From positions 205,074-269,073 of the forward strand of contig CANNBP010000006.1 of assembly GCA_947502885.1 (NCBI GenBank): a stretch of 64,000 nucleotides of DNA, read 5' to 3'. Position numbers and translations under genes: made by a program. The DNA comes from an uncultured Aquimarina sp. (GTDB taxonomy: Bacteria; Bacteroidota; Bacteroidia; Flavobacteriales; Flavobacteriaceae). Of this stretch, positions 20,309 to 30,552 are shown piece after piece. The notes under the pieces were generated by a model. It searched no databases. It was not told the DNA's origin and worked only from the letters and a program-made list of their open reading frames with translations. Position 1 is the first letter of the stretch, and every line of letters starts with the position of its first letter.

Positions 20309-23300
20309 TTATATTGAGAAGTTTTCTATTTCAACATCCTCTTTTCTCTTATTTTGATGAAGGCTAAGGATATTTTGAACTAAAGTAGCTTGCTCTTCTA
20401 AAGTCGCGTGTTGAAACAGATCATTTATTGAAACTTTGATTCTAAATTCTCTAAATATCTGAGTAACTACCTTTGTTGCGCTTAAACTATGACCTCCTAG
20501 TTCAAAAAAGTTATCTAATACTCCTATTTTTTCAATCTCTAACACTTTTTCCCATATTAAACATAGTTTTTTCTCTGTTTCGTTTCTTGGGTCTATAAAT
20601 GGAGCTGATGTCCCCTTTAACTCCTGTTCTAAACTAGTTAAATGTTTTCTATCTACTTTTCCATTTGGTGTTAAAGGAATTTCTGAAATTGGTATAATCA
20701 CATAAGGGATCATATATTCTGGTAGTTGTCTTCTTAACTCGGTAATAACTTCATTTGCACTAAAGTTTTCTTCAGAAGAGATTACATATGCAATCAGAAA
20801 AGTTTCTTGTTGTTGTTTTTTTGCTATTACAATTGCTTCATCAATTGTTGGAATTTGATTTAATTGAGTTTCAATATCTCCTAGCTCTATTCTAAAGCCT
20901 CTAACTTTTACTTGATGATCGTTTCTTCCTAAAAATTCTATTTCTCCATTTTGATTCCATTTCCCTACATCCCCCGTTTCATATAAAAAGTCATCACCTA
21001 TAAAAGGACTTGGTATAAATTTTTCTTTTGTTAAAATCTGATTTTGATAATACCCTTTTGCAAGCCCTTTACCACCGATGTAAATTCCTCCCTTTACACC
21101 CAATGGTACAGGTTTTAGAAAATCATCAAGTATATAAAAAGACGTATTGTTTATAGGTTTACCAATAGTGGTTGCCTCATTAAATGATTCTATCTTATGA
21201 GTACTCGACCAAATAGTTGTTTCTGTGGGACCATACATATTCCATAGTTCAGAACTATTTTCTATAAGTTCTTTGGCTAAAGCTTCACTTAATACATCTC
21301 CTCCACATAATAGCTTAAGATTTTTACCTCCATTCCAATCTGCATGAAACAGCATTTGATAAAAGCTAGGAGTAGCTTGAATAATAGAAGGTTTTAAATT
21401 ATTAAGTTTATCAATTATAGCAATCGGGTCAGCTAAAATACTTTGACTTGCGATATATACTGTAGCTCCGGAAATTAATGGTGCAAAAAACTCTAAAATC
21501 GAAATATCGAATGAATATGTTGTGACTGCAAATAAAGTATCTTGAGCAGTAATTCCTGGTTTTTCTATTATACTGGTCAAAAAATTGAGTAGTGAACCAT
21601 GGCCTATTTCTACTCCTTTTGGTACACCAGTTGATCCTGAAGTATATATAATATATGCTGTATCATTAGGGTTAACATTAATAGTAATATCACCTTTTAA
21701 CTCTTTTGAATCTGTAATAATTTTTGATAGACCTATTACAGATATATCATCGTTTCCTAGTAGAGTAAAGTCTTGATCACTAATTATCATATTAACCTTA
21801 CTATCAATAAGTATATGTCTTAGTCGTTCCTCTGGGAAAGTAGGGTCTAATGGAATATATGATCTCCCAGATTTTAAAACCCCTAGTAAAACAGCAACCA
21901 TTTGAACTGATCTATCCAAAATTAATGCTATAGGAGACCTATCGTTCTTTTCACAAAAATTAATCAAATTCAATGCGATTTGATCTGACAAAATATCCAG
22001 TTCTTTGTATGTATACTGATGTACTTCATCTTTTAGAGCTATCTTTTCTGAAAAGCGTAATGCCTTATCTTTAAATAAATCTAGTACTGTTGTAAACGAC
22101 GGTATTTCTCTAGAAGTACTATTAAAGTTTTCTAATTGTAATTGTTTTTCCTCTACTGGTAAACTGTCAATATCTTTAATTAACGTATTTGGATTTAAAA
22201 TTGACTTTTCTAAGATATTCTTAAGATGTGTAAACATTTGTTGTACGATGAACTCATCATAAATATCTGTATTATACTCCAGTAAAAGCTCTAAAGACTC
22301 ACCTTCTATAAACTTAAAACTAATATCTAGTTTTGAAGTGCTATTTTTTAATTCGTAAGGCTCTACTTTTAAATCAATTAACTTTTCTGTATTGATATTA
22401 TTTAACTGCTCATGGTTTTGTAAGACAATCATCACATCAAACAATACAGATCTACTTACATCTCGGGGTAGTTTTAATTGACTAACCAATTCATCAAATG
22501 GATAACTCTGATGCTCGTATGCTTCTACAAGGTTCCTCTTCTGCTCTAATAATAAATTCGAAAAGCTATCACTAGGCTTAAATGTTGTACGTATGGGTAA
22601 CGTATTTAAATATACCCCTATTTGATCTTCTAAATCGGGGTGTTCCCTACCAGCAACTGGTGTACCTATAATTATATCATTTTGACCTGTGTATTTATTT
22701 AATAAAATATTTACACTAGTCATTAAAACCATAAATAAGGTTACATCATTATCTTGTGCAAAGTTATTGAGTTGATCTAAGAATTGTTTTGAAAAACTAC
22801 TCTTAATTTCGTTACCATTAAATGTTTGATTTACTGGCCTATTTCTAGAATATGGTAAATCTAATACTGGTAAATCTCCTTCAAACTTGGTTAACCAATA
22901 TTTTTCTGCCTGTATATATTTTTTATCTTGTAATTGATGATTTAACCATACTGCGTAATCTTTATATTGTATGGTTAAACTAGAAAGGTCTATTTTGTTA
23001 TTTTTTCTTAAACCATTATAAATCTTAATGATTTCCGAAATCAAAACTTCTAGTGACCAACCATCTCCGATAATATGATGAATAGATAGAAAAAATATAA
23101 ATTCTCTCTCTTTTAATTTAATAATTGCTGATGATAATAAAGGTCCTTTTTCTAAATTGAATGGACGCTTATTAATTTCATCTAAAAAATCGTTAACAAT
23201 ATTATTCTTGTTCTCATTATCACTAAAATCTTCTTTTAAGATCTTAAAATTAATTGCGTCTACATTCTTTACATACTGTTTTACTTCTCCTTCTCCATCA

Positions 23301-26300
23301 ATTTTAAAATATGTTCTTAAGATTTCATGACGTGACAACAGTTTATTAAAAGCTTTTTCAAAAATAGAATGATCAAGATCTCCGACCATTTTTACTGCAG
23401 CTGGCATGTTGTATGCCGATTCTCCTCCTTCAAACTGAGACAATACCCAAATTCTTTTTTGAATAGGAGTTAATGGATATTCATCTCGTATTTTTGCCTT
23501 AGGAATTGGTTGAAAAGTCTCCTTTTGCAAATTATTGCTCAAAGCTTCAACATTAGGTGTATTAAAAAAATCTTGAAAGCTAATACGGCTACCTAATTTC
23601 TTATAAGTCTGATTGATCACCTGTGCCATTAATAAACTATGGCCTCCTTTATCAAAGAAATTATCTGTTATTCCCAAATTCTTTTTTCCTAAAACGTCCT
23701 CCCAAATAGAAATCATAGTTCTTTCTATATCAGTTTTAGGTTCTACTCGTTCTTTTTCTATTGTTAAATCATGACTCTTTGGGCTAGGTAAAGATTTTTT
23801 ATCAACTTTACCATTACTGGTTAATGGCAAGCTAGACAGTTCTATAAAATAAGTAGGAATCATATATTGAGGGAGATGCCCTCTTAGATATTCTCGTAAC
23901 TCATTAGTCTCAATAATCCCATCAGATGTAAAATAAGTACAAATTACTTTTTTGTCATCTATTGTTTTTACAAGTACTACTGCTTCTTTGATTTCTGAAT
24001 GTGTTAATAACGCTTGTTCTATTTCGCTTAACTCAATTCTATATCCCCTAATCTTTACTTGATCATCATTTCGACCTATATAAATAATACTTCCGTCGTT
24101 CCTCCAATACGATAAATCTCCAGTCTTATATAGTTTTTGTCCCTTTTTAAATGGACTTTCTATAAACTTCTTCTTAGTTTCTTGGGGTAAATTAAGATAG
24201 CCTATTGCCAAATTTTCTCCTCCTATATATAGTTCTCCATTAACTCCAATAGGAACAGGCTGTAATCCCTGATCCAGTATATATATATCTGTATTAGAAA
24301 TTGGATAACCAATGGGAGCATAAGTTTCAATAGTATTATCGGCCCCAGACATCGTAAAGTATGTCACTACGTGTGTCTCTGATGGTCCATACTGATTATG
24401 TAGTTTTACTTGAGGGTTTATTTCTAAAAACTGGTGTAATGACTTATTTATGGTTAATTGTTCCCCAGATGAAACTATATGTTTTATACAATGACTATTT
24501 AATTTTTCTAAATCACCATGTGTAAACAAACTACTTAGTGCAGCGTAAGGAAATGATAGTACTTCGATTTTGTTATCTACTATGTATGATGACAGCTTCA
24601 AGAAATCTAAACGTAGTTCATCTTCTAAAACGAATAATTGCCCTCCAAAAGATAGTATAAACCAACAATCATGTAAAGACATATCAAAGCTAAAAGAAGA
24701 ATATTGTAAATATCTCAAACCAGCCTCTATTCCTGATCCTTCTAGGTCCCATTGAATCAAATTACTTAACGTTCTATGAGTTTGTACAACTCCTTTTGGG
24801 TTACCTGTAGATCCAGAGGTATAAACAATAAATGATTTATCTTTTAATGAGTTAACAATATCAAGGTTTGATGTTGGATATATAGTTAAATCAAATTCAT
24901 TAAGATCAACCTTCTTTTTTACTGCTACTTTACGATTATCAAGTATATTCTTTTCAAGAAGTACAATCTCAATTTTTGCATCGTCTAGTATAAAATCTAT
25001 ACGCTTTTGAGGATAATTTGGATCAATAGGCACATAGCATGCTCCAGATTTCATTACACCAACCATTGCAATTACACTTTCTTCTGATCTTTCTAATAAT
25101 ACCCCAATATTAGACTCTTTACCTACTCGAAGTACATTTCTTAAGTAATAAGCAAGTTGATTACTTCGGTCATTGACTTCTTTAAAAGTGAGATTTTTAT
25201 TTGTAAAAATGACTGCAATATCATCTGGCGTTTTTTGTACTTGTTCTTCAAAAAAGCCAATTACGGTATTAGGCTTGTTTAAGGTTTCTGTTAAATTGAA
25301 TTTTGTTATTAATTCTTTTTTTTCTTCTTTATTTATATAATCGACCTTTTGAATAGGTAGATTCGGCGTATTTAAACATTTCTCGATAAGATTTTCGAGA
25401 TGAGAAAAAAGTCGCTGAATCAACTTAAGATCGTAAATATCGGTATTGTATTCAATAGTTAATTCTAACTCTTCTCCTTCAACAAAAATAAAACTGATAT
25501 CAAACTGAGAAGTATTTCTCTTAAGATTATAATTCTTAATTTCTAACCCTGAAACACTATTTTTTGAGTGCAGATCTAATAAGTTTTCTTGGTTTTGAAG
25601 CACTATCAAAACATCAAACAATGCAGAACGACTTGTATCATGCTTTAAATTTAGCTCACTAACTAGTCTATCAAATGGGTATTCTTGATGCTGATAAGCC
25701 TCTAACAACATATTTTTTTGATACATTACCATATCAAAGAAACTGCTATTTTCATCAATTTTTGTTCGTAAAGCTAAAGTATTTAAATAGAGCCCCAATT
25801 GATTTTCTAAATCAGAATGCTCTCTCCCCGCTATCGGTGTTCCAAGAATAATATCACTCTGTCCTGTATATCTAAACAATAAGGTATTAATCCCTGCCAT
25901 TAAAGTCATGAATAGGGTAACATCCTTATTCTTAGAAAATGTTTTTAATTTGTGTAAAAAGGTTTTAGAAAAGGTATTAGTAATTCTTTGCCCGTTATAT
26001 GTTCTTACAATTGGTCTTGTTTTAAAACTAGGAAGTTCTAACACAGGTAACTCGCCTTCAAATTGTTCTAACCAATACTTTTTACTCTCTTCAAATTCTT
26101 CTTTTTCTAGCCTTGTGTTCAACCAAACAGAATAATCTTTATATTGAATGGGTAACTCTGGTAGTTTAACTTTTTCATTATTGATTAAGCCGTTATAATT
26201 TTGTACTATTTCAGATATAAAAACTTCTGTCGACCATCCATCTCCGATGATGTGATGCATAGACAAGAAAAACACATGTTTATTTTCTTCAATATTTATC

Positions 26301-29098
26301 AATGTAGCTCTTAATAAAGCTCCTTCTTCTAAGTTGTATTGAATATTATTTAGCTTTTCTAAATAATCATCTACATATTTTTTTTGATTATCTTTTGCAC
26401 GAGCATCTATTAGTTCAATATCAAAAGTTAATTGATTTGACGGTTTAATAAACTGTCTGATGTTTCCATCATCATTAGTCTTAAAATTTGTTCTTAAAAC
26501 TTCATGTCTATCTATAATTTGAAGAAAAGATTTCTTAAACAAAACAAAATCAATTTCTCCTTCAATAGAAACAGCTGTAGGCATATTATATGCTAAAGAC
26601 CCTTCTTCTAGTTGACTTAATATCCATAGTCTATTTTGTGATGGGGTAAGTGGGTATGATTCAGAAGAAGGGGATTGCAGTATTGAAATATGTTCTTTTC
26701 TTTCTAATCTCTTTACAATTCCAGTAATTGTTGGGGCTTCAAAAAACTCCTTATAAGCTACACTTTTGCCCAGTTGCTTATGCATTTCTTTTATCACTTT
26801 TGAAACCATCAAACTATGCCCCCCCATTTGAAAAAAGCTATCTGTAACTCCCACTCTATCCAACTGTAATGTTTTGTTCCAGATTTTTACTAAAATTTTT
26901 TCTTCTTCACTTTTAGGAGCTACATATTCTGCTCTAATACTGTCATTATCGTTGATTTCTGGTAATACATCTCTATTAATTTTTCCATTTGGTGTTAAAG
27001 GCACTTTGTCAATTTCGACAAAATGACTAGGAATCATATATGAAGGAATATTATTGACTAAATAGTCTCTAATTTCAATCTTATTCAAAGGTATATCACA
27101 TACAACATAAGCTACTAACAACTTTTCTTTACCCTTTTCTTTTATTGTAACAACGGCTTGATTTATATCATCAGAATAGCAAGTTATTTGACTCTCTATT
27201 TCACCTAGCTCTATACGATGTCCTCTTAGCTTTATTTGCTTATCCTTTCTTCCTAAAAACTCTATATTACCATTTGGTAGCCATTTTGCTAAATCTCCCG
27301 TATCATACATACGTTCTCCTTTTACAAATGGATCTTCGGTAAATTTTTCCTGAGTTTGCTCCTTTCTGTTTAAATAGCCATTAGCTACTCCTGATCCAGA
27401 AAGGTAAAGTTTTCCTACCCCACTTATAGGTATATGTTGTAAATCTTCATTTAGGATATAAGCTTTTGTATTAGAGATAGGTTTGCCAACTGGAATTGAT
27501 TTGTATTCTTTCCCTTCTACTAATCTATATGCAGTACTATACGTAGTATCTTCTGATGGCCCATACAAATTTCGTACTTCTATACCTCTTGTCAATAATC
27601 TCTTAGCTAAATCTATAGGAAAAGGTTCACCTGCCAAGTTTACCACCTTAACATTTGCTAAATTATATCCTTCTTCTAAAATACTTCTCATACTAGAAGG
27701 AACAGTGTTTATCAATATTTTTTTGTCGATATCTAAGTAATCTCCAATACTTACGGCATTTTGTAATATTCGTACTTTTTTACCAACTGATAAAGTATAG
27801 AACATTTCGAATATTGAAAGATCAAAACAATGTGACGTTGAAGCATAAACCACATCAAAATTGCTTTGATCAAATTCTTTCTGAGCCCAACTAAATAAAG
27901 CCACAGCATTTTGATGTGTGATAGCAACTCCCTTAGGGTTCCCTGTTGTTCCCGATGTATAAATTACATATGCTAGATCTGTTGATTTTAATCTGGAAGC
28001 CTCAATATTTATTTTTGAATATTTGTTTTTTTGCTCTAGAAATTGATTTAATTTTTGATTATCAATAATCAATTTACAATCGCTGTCTTTTTCTATATAT
28101 GAAACTCTTTCTTTAGGGTAGTTAGTATCTATAGGTACATATGTCGCTCCAAGCTTAAGTACAGCAATTAGTGCAACGGGAAGCATTTCATTTCTATCAA
28201 CTTTAACTCCTACAAAGTCATGCTCAGAAACACTATATTTCTCCTTTATATAATTCGTTAATTGGTTTGACTTTTCATTTAACTCTTTATACGAAATTTT
28301 CTTTTCATCAAAGACTAAAGCAATATTATCAGGTGTTCTTTCTACTTGTTTTTCAAAAGATTGATGAATTGTCAAGTTCTTATCGTAAAATAGACCTGTA
28401 TCATTAAAATCTAGAAATATTTGTTGTTTTTCTTCTTCTGAAAGAATAGGAACGTCTTTTAAAGATAAGTTTAAATACTCTTCAATATTAACTATAGATT
28501 TTTTAACATTTTGTGCAAAATGTTCCGCCAACGCATCATGAATAAAGTCAGTTGAATATGATACGTAGATTTCTATATCATTATTCTCATTTTCAAGTAT
28601 GTTTAAACAAAAAGGAGAAGTATCTTGTCCATCTAAACTAGACCTAAAGGATATTGTAAAAGGTGAAAAGCTTGTTATTTTATTATTTAATTTCCTTTCT
28701 AATTCACTTATGTTATAATCTTTATAACTTATTACTTCAATCGTCTCCTTTTTGACCTTTTGCAAATATGACTTAAGTGTTTCTGACTCATAGATTAAGT
28801 TTGAAAACACTAATGGTTTTTTATCATTAATCCCTTTTAAATTAGCAACAGAGTTTATTATACCTTCATAATTCAAAAAATATTTTCTTAATAGTACAGA
28901 GTATGTCGCCAACACTATCGTAAAGCCTGCAATTGGTTGGTCTCCTGTTATTCGGTTAAAGGAAGAAGCCTCTTTACTTGGTATAATAATTCTATTTGTT
29001 TGACTTATACCCCTAGATATCCAAGGGGTAGCTTCGGTATCAACAAATTTTTGTATCCAAAAATTTTCTACAAGTTTGTTTTCAAGTTTTTCTATCAT
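20309..29098 (-). CDS. Non-ribosomal peptide synthetase, three modules including the starter (first gene of the cluster)
   Basis: About 2929 residues from ATG 29098, which is preceded by ACAAGG. A GTG at 29140 would add 14 residues and is less likely. Residues 1 to about 230 resemble only the C-terminal half of a condensation domain and lack HHxxxDG. Then come A1-T1 (GGHSL), C2 (HHIIGDGWS)-A2-T2 (GGHSL) and C3 (HHIIGDGWS)-A3-T3 (GGHSL). Starting with a catalytically empty condensation remnant and an adenylation domain is typical of an initiation module. Pocket residues by eye: A1 DLFNNALTY (alanine type), A2 DMHLVSQVV (loosely proline-like), A3 DILQLGMIW (glycine type, the same as I recall for DhbF). 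The gene follows the NusG-like gene on the same strand with a gap of about 160 bp and no obvious terminator, so it should be co-transcribed and is the likely first target of antitermination. Confidence 0.97.
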   Translation of the reverse strand: MIEKLENKLVENFWIQKFVDTEATPWISRGISQTNRIIIPSKEASSFNRITGDQPIAGFTIVLATYSVLLRKYFLNYEGIINSVANLKGINDKKPLVFSNLIYESETLKSYLQKVKKETIEVISYKDYNISELERKLNNKITSFSPFTISFRSSLDGQDTSPFCLNILENENNDIEIYVSYSTDFIHDALAEHFAQNVKKSIVNIEEYLNLSLKDVPILSEEEKQQIFLDFNDTGLFYDKNLTIHQSFEKQVERTPDNIALVFDEKKISYKELNEKSNQLTNYIKEKYSVSEHDFVGVKVDRNEMLPVALIAVLKLGATYVPIDTNYPKERVSYIEKDSDCKLIIDNQKLNQFLEQKNKYSKINIEASRLKSTDLAYVIYTSGTTGNPKGVAITHQNAVALFSWAQKEFDQSNFDVVYASTSHCFDLSIFEMFYTLSVGKKVRILQNAVSIGDYLDIDKKILINTVPSSMRSILEEGYNLANVKVVNLAGEPFPIDLAKRLLTRGIEVRNLYGPSEDTTYSTAYRLVEGKEYKSIPVGKPISNTKAYILNEDLQHIPISGVGKLYLSGSGVANGYLNRKEQTQEKFTEDPFVKGERMYDTGDLAKWLPNGNIEFLGRKDKQIKLRGHRIELGEIESQITCYSDDINQAVVTIKEKGKEKLLVAYVVCDIPLNKIEIRDYLVNNIPSYMIPSHFVEIDKVPLTPNGKINRDVLPEINDNDSIRAEYVAPKSEEEKILVKIWNKTLQLDRVGVTDSFFQMGGHSLMVSKVIKEMHKQLGKSVAYKEFFEAPTITGIVKRLERKEHISILQSPSSESYPLTPSQNRLWILSQLEEGSLAYNMPTAVSIEGEIDFVLFKKSFLQIIDRHEVLRTNFKTNDDGNIRQFIKPSNQLTFDIELIDARAKDNQKKYVDDYLEKLNNIQYNLEEGALLRATLINIEENKHVFFLSMHHIIGDGWSTEVFISEIVQNYNGLINNEKVKLPELPIQYKDYSVWLNTRLEKEEFEESKKYWLEQFEGELPVLELPSFKTRPIVRTYNGQRITNTFSKTFLHKLKTFSKNKDVTLFMTLMAGINTLLFRYTGQSDIILGTPIAGREHSDLENQLGLYLNTLALRTKIDENSSFFDMVMYQKNMLLEAYQHQEYPFDRLVSELNLKHDTSRSALFDVLIVLQNQENLLDLHSKNSVSGLEIKNYNLKRNTSQFDISFIFVEGEELELTIEYNTDIYDLKLIQRLFSHLENLIEKCLNTPNLPIQKVDYINKEEKKELITKFNLTETLNKPNTVIGFFEEQVQKTPDDIAVIFTNKNLTFKEVNDRSNQLAYYLRNVLRVGKESNIGVLLERSEESVIAMVGVMKSGACYVPIDPNYPQKRIDFILDDAKIEIVLLEKNILDNRKVAVKKKVDLNEFDLTIYPTSNLDIVNSLKDKSFIVYTSGSTGNPKGVVQTHRTLSNLIQWDLEGSGIEAGLRYLQYSSFSFDMSLHDCWFILSFGGQLFVLEDELRLDFLKLSSYIVDNKIEVLSFPYAALSSLFTHGDLEKLNSHCIKHIVSSGEQLTINKSLHQFLEINPQVKLHNQYGPSETHVVTYFTMSGADNTIETYAPIGYPISNTDIYILDQGLQPVPIGVNGELYIGGENLAIGYLNLPQETKKKFIESPFKKGQKLYKTGDLSYWRNDGSIIYIGRNDDQVKIRGYRIELSEIEQALLTHSEIKEAVVLVKTIDDKKVICTYFTSDGIIETNELREYLRGHLPQYMIPTYFIELSSLPLTSNGKVDKKSLPSPKSHDLTIEKERVEPKTDIERTMISIWEDVLGKKNLGITDNFFDKGGHSLLMAQVINQTYKKLGSRISFQDFFNTPNVEALSNNLQKETFQPIPKAKIRDEYPLTPIQKRIWVLSQFEGGESAYNMPAAVKMVGDLDHSIFEKAFNKLLSRHEILRTYFKIDGEGEVKQYVKNVDAINFKILKEDFSDNENKNNIVNDFLDEINKRPFNLEKGPLLSSAIIKLKEREFIFFLSIHHIIGDGWSLEVLISEIIKIYNGLRKNNKIDLSSLTIQYKDYAVWLNHQLQDKKYIQAEKYWLTKFEGDLPVLDLPYSRNRPVNQTFNGNEIKSSFSKQFLDQLNNFAQDNDVTLFMVLMTSVNILLNKYTGQNDIIIGTPVAGREHPDLEDQIGVYLNTLPIRTTFKPSDSFSNLLLEQKRNLVEAYEHQSYPFDELVSQLKLPRDVSRSVLFDVMIVLQNHEQLNNINTEKLIDLKVEPYELKNSTSKLDISFKFIEGESLELLLEYNTDIYDEFIVQQMFTHLKNILEKSILNPNTLIKDIDSLPVEEKQLQLENFNSTSREIPSFTTVLDLFKDKALRFSEKIALKDEVHQYTYKELDILSDQIALNLINFCEKNDRSPIALILDRSVQMVAVLLGVLKSGRSYIPLDPTFPEERLRHILIDSKVNMIISDQDFTLLGNDDISVIGLSKIITDSKELKGDITINVNPNDTAYIIYTSGSTGVPKGVEIGHGSLLNFLTSIIEKPGITAQDTLFAVTTYSFDISILEFFAPLISGATVYIASQSILADPIAIIDKLNNLKPSIIQATPSFYQMLFHADWNGGKNLKLLCGGDVLSEALAKELIENSSELWNMYGPTETTIWSSTHKIESFNEATTIGKPINNTSFYILDDFLKPVPLGVKGGIYIGGKGLAKGYYQNQILTKEKFIPSPFIGDDFLYETGDVGKWNQNGEIEFLGRNDHQVKVRGFRIELGDIETQLNQIPTIDEAIVIAKKQQQETFLIAYVISSEENFSANEVITELRRQLPEYMIPYVIIPISEIPLTPNGKVDRKHLTSLEQELKGTSAPFIDPRNETEKKLCLIWEKVLEIEKIGVLDNFFELGGHSLSATKVVTQIFREFRIKVSINDLFQHATLEEQATLVQNILSLHQNKRKEDVEIENFSI

Positions 29099-29255
29099 CC
29101 TTGTTAATTTATTTTTTGTTCCAAAAAAGTTTTGACACACCGAAGCAGGTAAAACAATTCATATAAAAAGAATTTATTTACAACTGTTTTTAGGTTCTTC
29201 TTCTTAACAAAAAAGGTAATCCTATAATTTATGAAGTACTATAATAAAGGTGGAA

Positions 29256-29840
29256 TTAAATTGCCAATGGAAGGTCTGACAAATAATATTCTGGAAGGGT
29301 GGCAAGAATGTTTTGTTGTATAGAACTGATTCTAACAATAATTTTATTTTTATTATTGATTTTTACAATTTCACAATCCAGACCGCAAAGGGCCCCTTCC
29401 TGAATTGTACGGATCTCTCCTACTCTTATCAATTTCGAGTTATTTTCTATATCCTTAATATCATCTGACTCTAAAATAAACTTTATCCTTTTTATCTCAT
29501 TATCTGATACAATAGCATACTCACTACCAAAACGAATATAAGCACAGGCTCCGTTGGTATCTATTGCTGTATGAAAATCTCTTTTCGATTTGATATTAAC
29601 AAAAACGTATGAAGAAAATAGAGGTTTCATTATCACTTTTTTCCTATCACTCCATTTTCTAATCGTTTTTACTAATGGAACATAGGCATTAATTTTGTTT
29701 TCTTGTAGAAGAGTTTCTACTTTTTTTTCTTGACAGGATTTTACGTATAGAACATACCATCCCGTTTTAAGAGGCTTATTCATAAAAATTGATTGATGAG
29801 TTATTAATAAATGAGAGGGGTTTCTCTTATAAGTAGACAT
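29256..29840 (-). CDS. NusG-family specialised antiterminator (UpxY/RfaH/LoaP-like)
   Basis: 194 residues. The N-terminal NGN domain is seen as GWYVLYVKSCQEKKVE, followed by NAYVPLVKTIRKWSDRKK and the conserved PLFSSYVFVN. YIRFGSEYAIVSDNEI follows, then a C-terminal KOW-like domain (GALCGLDCEIVKINNKNKI). This pattern is that of the NusG paralogs that drive capsule loci in Bacteroides (UpxY) or polyketide loci in Bacillus (LoaP). They load on RNA polymerase at a leader signal and let it read through long operons. Being the first gene before more than 27 kb of NRPS DNA fits this role. An internal ATG at 29783 (MNKPLKTGWYV) would give a length closer to other UpxY proteins. The leader holds a hairpin plus GGCGGAGCC at 29914-29940. 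Confidence 0.93.
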   Translation of the reverse strand: MSTYKRNPSHLLITHQSIFMNKPLKTGWYVLYVKSCQEKKVETLLQENKINAYVPLVKTIRKWSDRKKVIMKPLFSSYVFVNIKSKRDFHTAIDTNGACAYIRFGSEYAIVSDNEIKRIKFILESDDIKDIENNSKLIRVGEIRTIQEGALCGLDCEIVKINNKNKIIVRISSIQQNILATLPEYYLSDLPLAI

Positions 29841-29913
29841 AATGAATTGCTACTCAGGTGATGAATATTGATTGATTTAAATTAAAAAATATTGATTAGT
29901 TATTTTTTGACAG

Positions 29914-29940
29914 GGCTCCGCCTCCTGCAATCACATTGCA
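29914..29940 (-). promoter_or_regulatory. Hairpin plus GGCGGAGCC leader element, copy 1 (candidate antiterminator recruitment site)
   Basis: The minus strand reads TGCAAT-GTG-ATTGCA (perfect 6-bp stem, 29926-29940), then GGA, then GGCGGAGCC (29914-29922) and CTG. The outer CAGG/CCTG can also pair around GGCGGAG. It lies about 75 nt before the NusG-like start and about 160 nt after a TATATTTG box. The matching copy at 6764-6786 keeps the core GGCGGAGCC and the stem architecture but not the stem sequence. That is what selection on structure would produce. Confidence 0.65.
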
Positions 29941-30093
29941 TATTTTCTTAATAAAAGGCGAAAAGAATCTCTAATTATTAAAAAAATAATAAAGATAAAA
30001 AACTGATTTGTACTCTGATTTTACGGTAAAAAATTAGAAATGATGATTAAACATTACAATAATTACACTCTTACCTCATTTTCGAGTACTCAA

Positions 30094-30124
30094 CAAATAT
30101 ATGTTAGAACTAATTAATAAGTAA
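30094..30124 (-). promoter_or_regulatory. Candidate promoter of the antiterminator-NRPS operon
   Basis: The minus strand has TATATTTG (30094-30101), matching TAnnTTTG, and TTA (30122-30124) 20 bases upstream in the place of the TTG -33 element. Transcription from here would give a leader of about 250 nt carrying the hairpin/GGCGGAGCC element. Confidence 0.4.
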
Positions 30125-30552
30125 CATCAATACATACAAAAAAAGCACAAAAAACACAAATACCACAAAATCAAATAAATACACTAGTTATTTAATACTA
30201 TTTTAACTTTTATTCAATTCAAAACTATTCTTTATTCTATATTTTTTACGGCAAAACCACAACGTAATTTACGGTCCAACCACTGTGTATTTTCTTAAAA
30301 AAAATAGAGAATCCAAATCATTAAAAAAAAAATCAAATCAAGACATAAATTCCTATATCCTTATCAATAAAAATTTAATATTATTCAAATATTACTAAGG
30401 ATTTATTTATTATTTAAGAAAAAACCTACTCCTTACTTAATAAGTAACAAAATGTTTTTAATATAGCTCTAAAATCATGTAAAAAATAAAATTCGAATAT
30501 TTTTTCTCTATAAATTTTTACTTTTTATTTACTAAAATAAGCTACTTAAACA

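Larger units (their letters stand above)
29841..30552. other. Intergenic leader region between the NRPS operon and the comM-like gene
   Basis: 712 bp without a credible reading frame and strongly AT-rich. It holds the candidate promoter and leader element described separately. Beyond about 30130 there are only A/T-rich runs and two TTACGG-containing stretches (near 30021 and 30274). No further structure was recognised. Confidence 0.6.

Noticed and set aside
29099..29140. Longer GTG start for the first NRPS gene
   Set aside because: The extra 14 residues have no family similarity, and the ATG at 29098 has a purine-rich ACAAGG just before it.
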